Source: Arenicola marina
Lineage: Eukaryota; Annelida; Polychaeta; Arenicolidae
Assembly: GCA_964019135.1 (NCBI GenBank)
Contig: OZ025261.1
Span: 32,472,029-32,536,028, forward strand
Length of the DNA: 64,000 bases
Direction of reading: 5' to 3'
Shown: piece after piece, positions 61,155 through 64,000 of the stretch
Layout of the letters: each line of letters begins with the position of its first letter
Position numbering within the stretch: the first letter of the stretch is position 1
Made by a program: the position numbers and the translations under genes
The notes under the pieces: model-generated
What the model was told of the DNA's origin: nothing
Databases searched by the model: none
The model's input: the letters and a program-made list of their open reading frames with translations, nothing else

Positions 61155-63134
61155 TGCTACTGTCTTGTTGGGAGACCCACTGCTTTACTTCCGCCCCCAC
61201 AAAGATAGCTCCACCTACCAACAGTCCGCTGTGCTGTCGTGACTTCCAATGCTGTAACCCCGCCCCCACAAAGATAGCTCCACCTACCAATAGTTCACTG
61301 TGCTGTTGGGAGGTCCACTGCTGTAACCCCGCCCCCACAAAGATAGCTCCACCTACCAATAGTTCACTGTGCTGTTGGGAGGTCCACTGCTGTCGCCCCG
61401 CCCCCACAGAGATAGCTCCACCTACCAATAGTCCGCTGTGCTGTCGGGACTTCCACTGCTGTAACCCCGCCCCCACAAAGATAGCTCCACCTACCAACAG
61501 TCCGCTGTGCTGTCGGGACTTCCACTGCTGTAGCCCCGCCCCCACAAAGATAGCTCCACCTACCAATAGTCCGCTGTGCTGTCGGGACTTCCACTGCTGT
61601 AACCCCGCCCCCACAAAGATAGCTCCACCTACCAACAGTCCGCTGTGCTGTCGGGACTTCCACTGCTGTAGCCCCGCCCCCACAAAGATAGCTCCACCTA
61701 CCAATAGTCCGCTGTGCTGTCGGGACTTCCACTGCTGTAACCCCGCCCCCACAAAGATAGCTCCACCTACCAACAGTCCGCTGTGCTGTCGGGACTTCCA
61801 CTGCTGTAACCCCGCCCCCACAAAGATAGCTCCACCTACCAATAGTTCACTGTGCTGTTGGGAGGTCCACTGCTGTAACCCCGCCCCCACAAAGATACCT
61901 CCACCTACCAATAGTTCACTGTGCTGTTGGGAGGTCCACTGCTGTCGCCCCGCCCCCACAGAGATAGCTCCACCTACCAATAGTCCGCTGTGCTGTTGGG
62001 AGGTCCACTGCTGTAACCCCACCCCCACAAAGATAGCTCCACCTACCAATAGTCCGCTGTGCTGTTGGGAGGTCCACTGCTGTAACCCCGCCCCCACAAA
62101 GATAGCTCCACCTACCAACAGTCCGCTGTGCTGTCGGGACTTCCACTGCTGTAACCCCGCCCCCACAAAGGTAGCTCCACCTACCAATAGTTCACTGTGC
62201 TGTTGGAAGGTCCACTGCTGTAACCCCGCCCCCACAAAGATAGCTCCACCTACCAATAGTTCACTGTGCTGTTGGGAGGTCCACTGCTGTCGCCCCGCCC
62301 CCACAGAGATAGCTCCACCTACCAATAGTCCGCTGTGCTGTTGGGAGGTCCACTGCTGTAACCCCACCCCCACAAAGATAGCTCCACCTACCTATAGTCC
62401 GCTGTGCTGTTGGGAGGTCCACTGCTGTAACCCCACCCCCACAAAGATAGCTCCACCTACCAATAGTCCGCTGTGCTGTTGGGAGGTCCACTGCTGTAAC
62501 CCCACCCCCACAAAGATAGCTCCACCTACCAATAGTCCGCTGTGCTGTTGGGAGGTCCACTGCTGTAACCCCGCCCGCACAAAGATAGCTCCACCTACCA
62601 ATAGTTCGCTGTGCTGTCGGGACTTCCACTGCTGTAGCCCCGCCCCCACAGAGATAGCTCCACCTACCAATAGTCCGCTGTGCTGTTGGGAGGTCCACTG
62701 CTGTAGCCCCGCCCCCACAAAGATAGCTCCACCTACCAATAGTCCGCTGTGCTGTTGGGAGGTCTACTGCTGTAACCCCGCCCCCACAAAGATAGCTCCA
62801 CCTACCAATAGTCCGCTGTGCTGTTGGGAGGTCCACTGCTGTAGCCCCGCCCCCACAAAGATAGCTCCACCTACCAATAGTCCGCTGTGCTGTCGGGACT
62901 TCCACTGCTGTAGTACCGCCCCCACAGAGATAGCTCCACCTACCAATAGTCCGCTGTGCTGTTGGGAGGTCCACTGCTGTAACCCCGCCCCCACAAAGAT
63001 AGCTCCACCTACCAATAGTCCGCTGTGCTGTTGGGAGGTCCACTGCTGTAACCCCGCCCCCACAAAGATAACCTCCACCTACCAATAGTCCGCTGTGCTG
63101 TCGGGACTTCCACTGCTGTAGCCCCGCCCCCACG
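61155..63134. repeat. 69-bp minisatellite, about 28 copies, inside the homeobox gene
   Basis: Plus-strand unit: CTCCACCTACCAATAGTCCG, CTGTGCTGTTGGGAGGTCCA, CTGCTGTAACCCCGCCCCCA, CAAAGATAG. The 69-bp period is visible from 61209 to 61278. Two unit types alternate (TGTTGGGAGGTCC and TGTCGGGACTTCC) in a mosaic. The left edge unit (61155-61208) is degenerate; the right edge unit has an extra base near 63071. Because 69 is 23 codons and stops are rare, several frames on both strands stay open for hundreds of codons. One is a 645-codon plus-strand frame of Cys- and Pro-rich repeats, which I attribute to the period and not to a real protein. On the minus strand each unit carries GGTAG|GTGGAG, a good donor-like site. 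Confidence 0.97.
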
Positions 63135-63235
63135 GTCTGTAGTGGGGACCCGCCGTACAGGGTAGCGTACGTCATAAACGGCTGAAGATGCTTCTCTCGT
63201 TTCCGCCATTTCGCACGACGATTTTGAAACCAGAC
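63079..63235 (-). CDS. Paired-class homeobox gene, exon with end of homeodomain
   Basis: After an ATTACAG acceptor the minus strand encodes VWFQNRRAKWRKREK, homeodomain recognition helix residues 47-61, with Gln at position 50 and the DNA-contacting Asn at 51. It continues HLQPFMTYATLYGGSPLQT. The intron between residues 46 and 47 is the standard position for paired-class genes. WRKREK plus Q50 excludes Otx/Pitx/Dmbx (Lys50) and points to the Arx/Alx/Vsx/Homeobrain-type group; I cannot choose a subfamily. The residues after PLQT run straight into the 69-bp repeat. A donor TAG|GTGGAG at 63079 (phase 1) fits the terminal exon. GTAGGT at 63083 (phase 0) is the alternative but leads to an early stop. 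Homeodomain helices 1-2 must be upstream, beyond the window. Confidence 0.85.
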
Positions 63236-64000
63236 CTGTAATGGAAAATTCAGTCCAAGTCTTAATGAGAAAGCACCGATACTTCTTTCTTCGTCCATCA
63301 AGTTCCATTGATTGTCCTTTTCTTTTTAGCTTATGCAAGACAAGTAAAATATCTATTGAAATGATCAAAATTGAATATAAAAAAACTGTAAGTAAAAAGT
63401 TACGAAGTTTTTTTGTTGCGCAAAAAAACAAAATTGGCTTGAAAGTTTGTTTTTCAAGGATCGCGTGCGAAAACGACCTTGACCTTGGCTCCGAGTCGTT
63501 GTTAGCTGTTTCCGATCTCCCGGCAGAGGGCATTACGCTGGCGCTATAGTGATGTACGCCGCCCTGGAGTTGTTATAATACTCTTGTGCAACCTCATACA
63601 GGTGGCGCTAGTAGCTGCATATGAGATATGTTAATAGTGACGATGCAGGTTGTTGTATAATGTGTAGAATGCGGAAATGGCCATTGTGTAGTGTTGAGTC
63701 ACAGGAAGACTCATGAGTTAGTATGTTGGAAATTTCACGTGCCGTTCGAAGGAGAGTAGGCCTATGAAAGAATTTTGAACTTAGGTGGCAAGTGGCAGGG
63801 GCGTATATAGTTAGGGGGGGGGGACTTAAAAAAGTCAGGCTTTGCGACGAAACACATCCTAAAGTGACATTTTGTACATGCAAGGCAGAGACGGATCCAA
63901 GAAGGGCGGGGTGGGGGGGGGGGAGGGGGGTTAATGGGATGCAAGGGGGTGTCAAGGACTGGTAAAGTCGAAATGTGTGTGTGGGCTCGGGTGTACCCTA
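63236..64000. other. Upstream intron of the homeobox gene, with G-rich tracts
   Basis: No exon recognised. Two guanine-rich tracts, 63814-63823 and 63901-63930, follow GGGGCGTATATAG and GACGGATCCAAG, a layout seen in decayed marine-invertebrate transposons. They could fold as G-quadruplexes. Confidence 0.55.

Noticed and set aside
61024-62373. 449-codon minus-strand repeat protein
   Set aside because: Same explanation. It also reads across the predicted acceptor into the wrong phase of the terminal exon.
61151-63088. 645-codon plus-strand Cys/Pro-rich repeat protein
   Set aside because: The frame is open only because the 69-bp period is a multiple of 3 and the unit lacks stops. Other frames on both strands are equally open, and it is antisense to the homeobox gene.
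63009-63533. 174-codon minus-strand frame
   Set aside because: It overlaps the homeodomain exon in another frame and runs through intron sequence into the repeat; a shadow.

Overview
The window looks like nuclear DNA of a metazoan, probably a marine invertebrate: intron-split genes, a cytochrome P450 first exon, paired-class homeobox exons, hAT and LINE relics, tRNA-SINE-like repeats and long tandem arrays. I cannot fix the species. Nothing prokaryotic or organellar is visible.

Layout: (1) 1-3.3 kb is transposon debris: a hAT-like non-autonomous element with a perfect 8-bp target duplication, a perfect 118-bp inverted duplication, a minus-strand LINE 3' relic and an AT-rich 24-bp tandem repeat. 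(2) 3.4-3.85 kb (minus) holds the first exon of a microsomal-type cytochrome P450, with a perfect splice donor and an upstream TATA box; the other exons must lie beyond the left edge. (3) 3.9-7.6 kb is non-coding with small repeats and one SINE-like sequence. (4) 7.69-10.06 kb is a foldback/Mutator-like element with about 233-bp terminal inverted repeats around GC-rich palindromic satellites. (5) 10.3-11.3 kb has a second SINE-like sequence, then a probable 3' UTR with a minus-strand poly(A) signal. (6) 11.28-60.94 kb is one uninterrupted tandem array of a 56-bp unit, 887 repeat starts, with no net length change at any point checked. (7) 60.92-63.24 kb (minus) carries two exons of a paired-class homeobox gene, separated by an array of about 28 copies of a 69-bp unit. 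(8) 63.24-64 kb is intron or upstream sequence.

The most striking point joins regions 5-7. Read on the minus strand, the 56-bp unit encodes an OAR-like motif (KAKQHAASLAL) followed by DVTNSL and a stop. The OAR is the short C-terminal motif of many paired-class homeodomain proteins. The right edge of the array joins, in the matching frame, a spliceable terminal exon. The left edge runs into a short 3' UTR-like stretch with AATAAA. The simplest reading is that the 49.6-kb satellite grew by amplification of the last codons of this homeobox gene inside its own final exon. The 69-bp array likewise starts within the homeodomain exon and repeats a usable splice donor. The homeobox model is inferred from sequence alone; transcript data would decide it.
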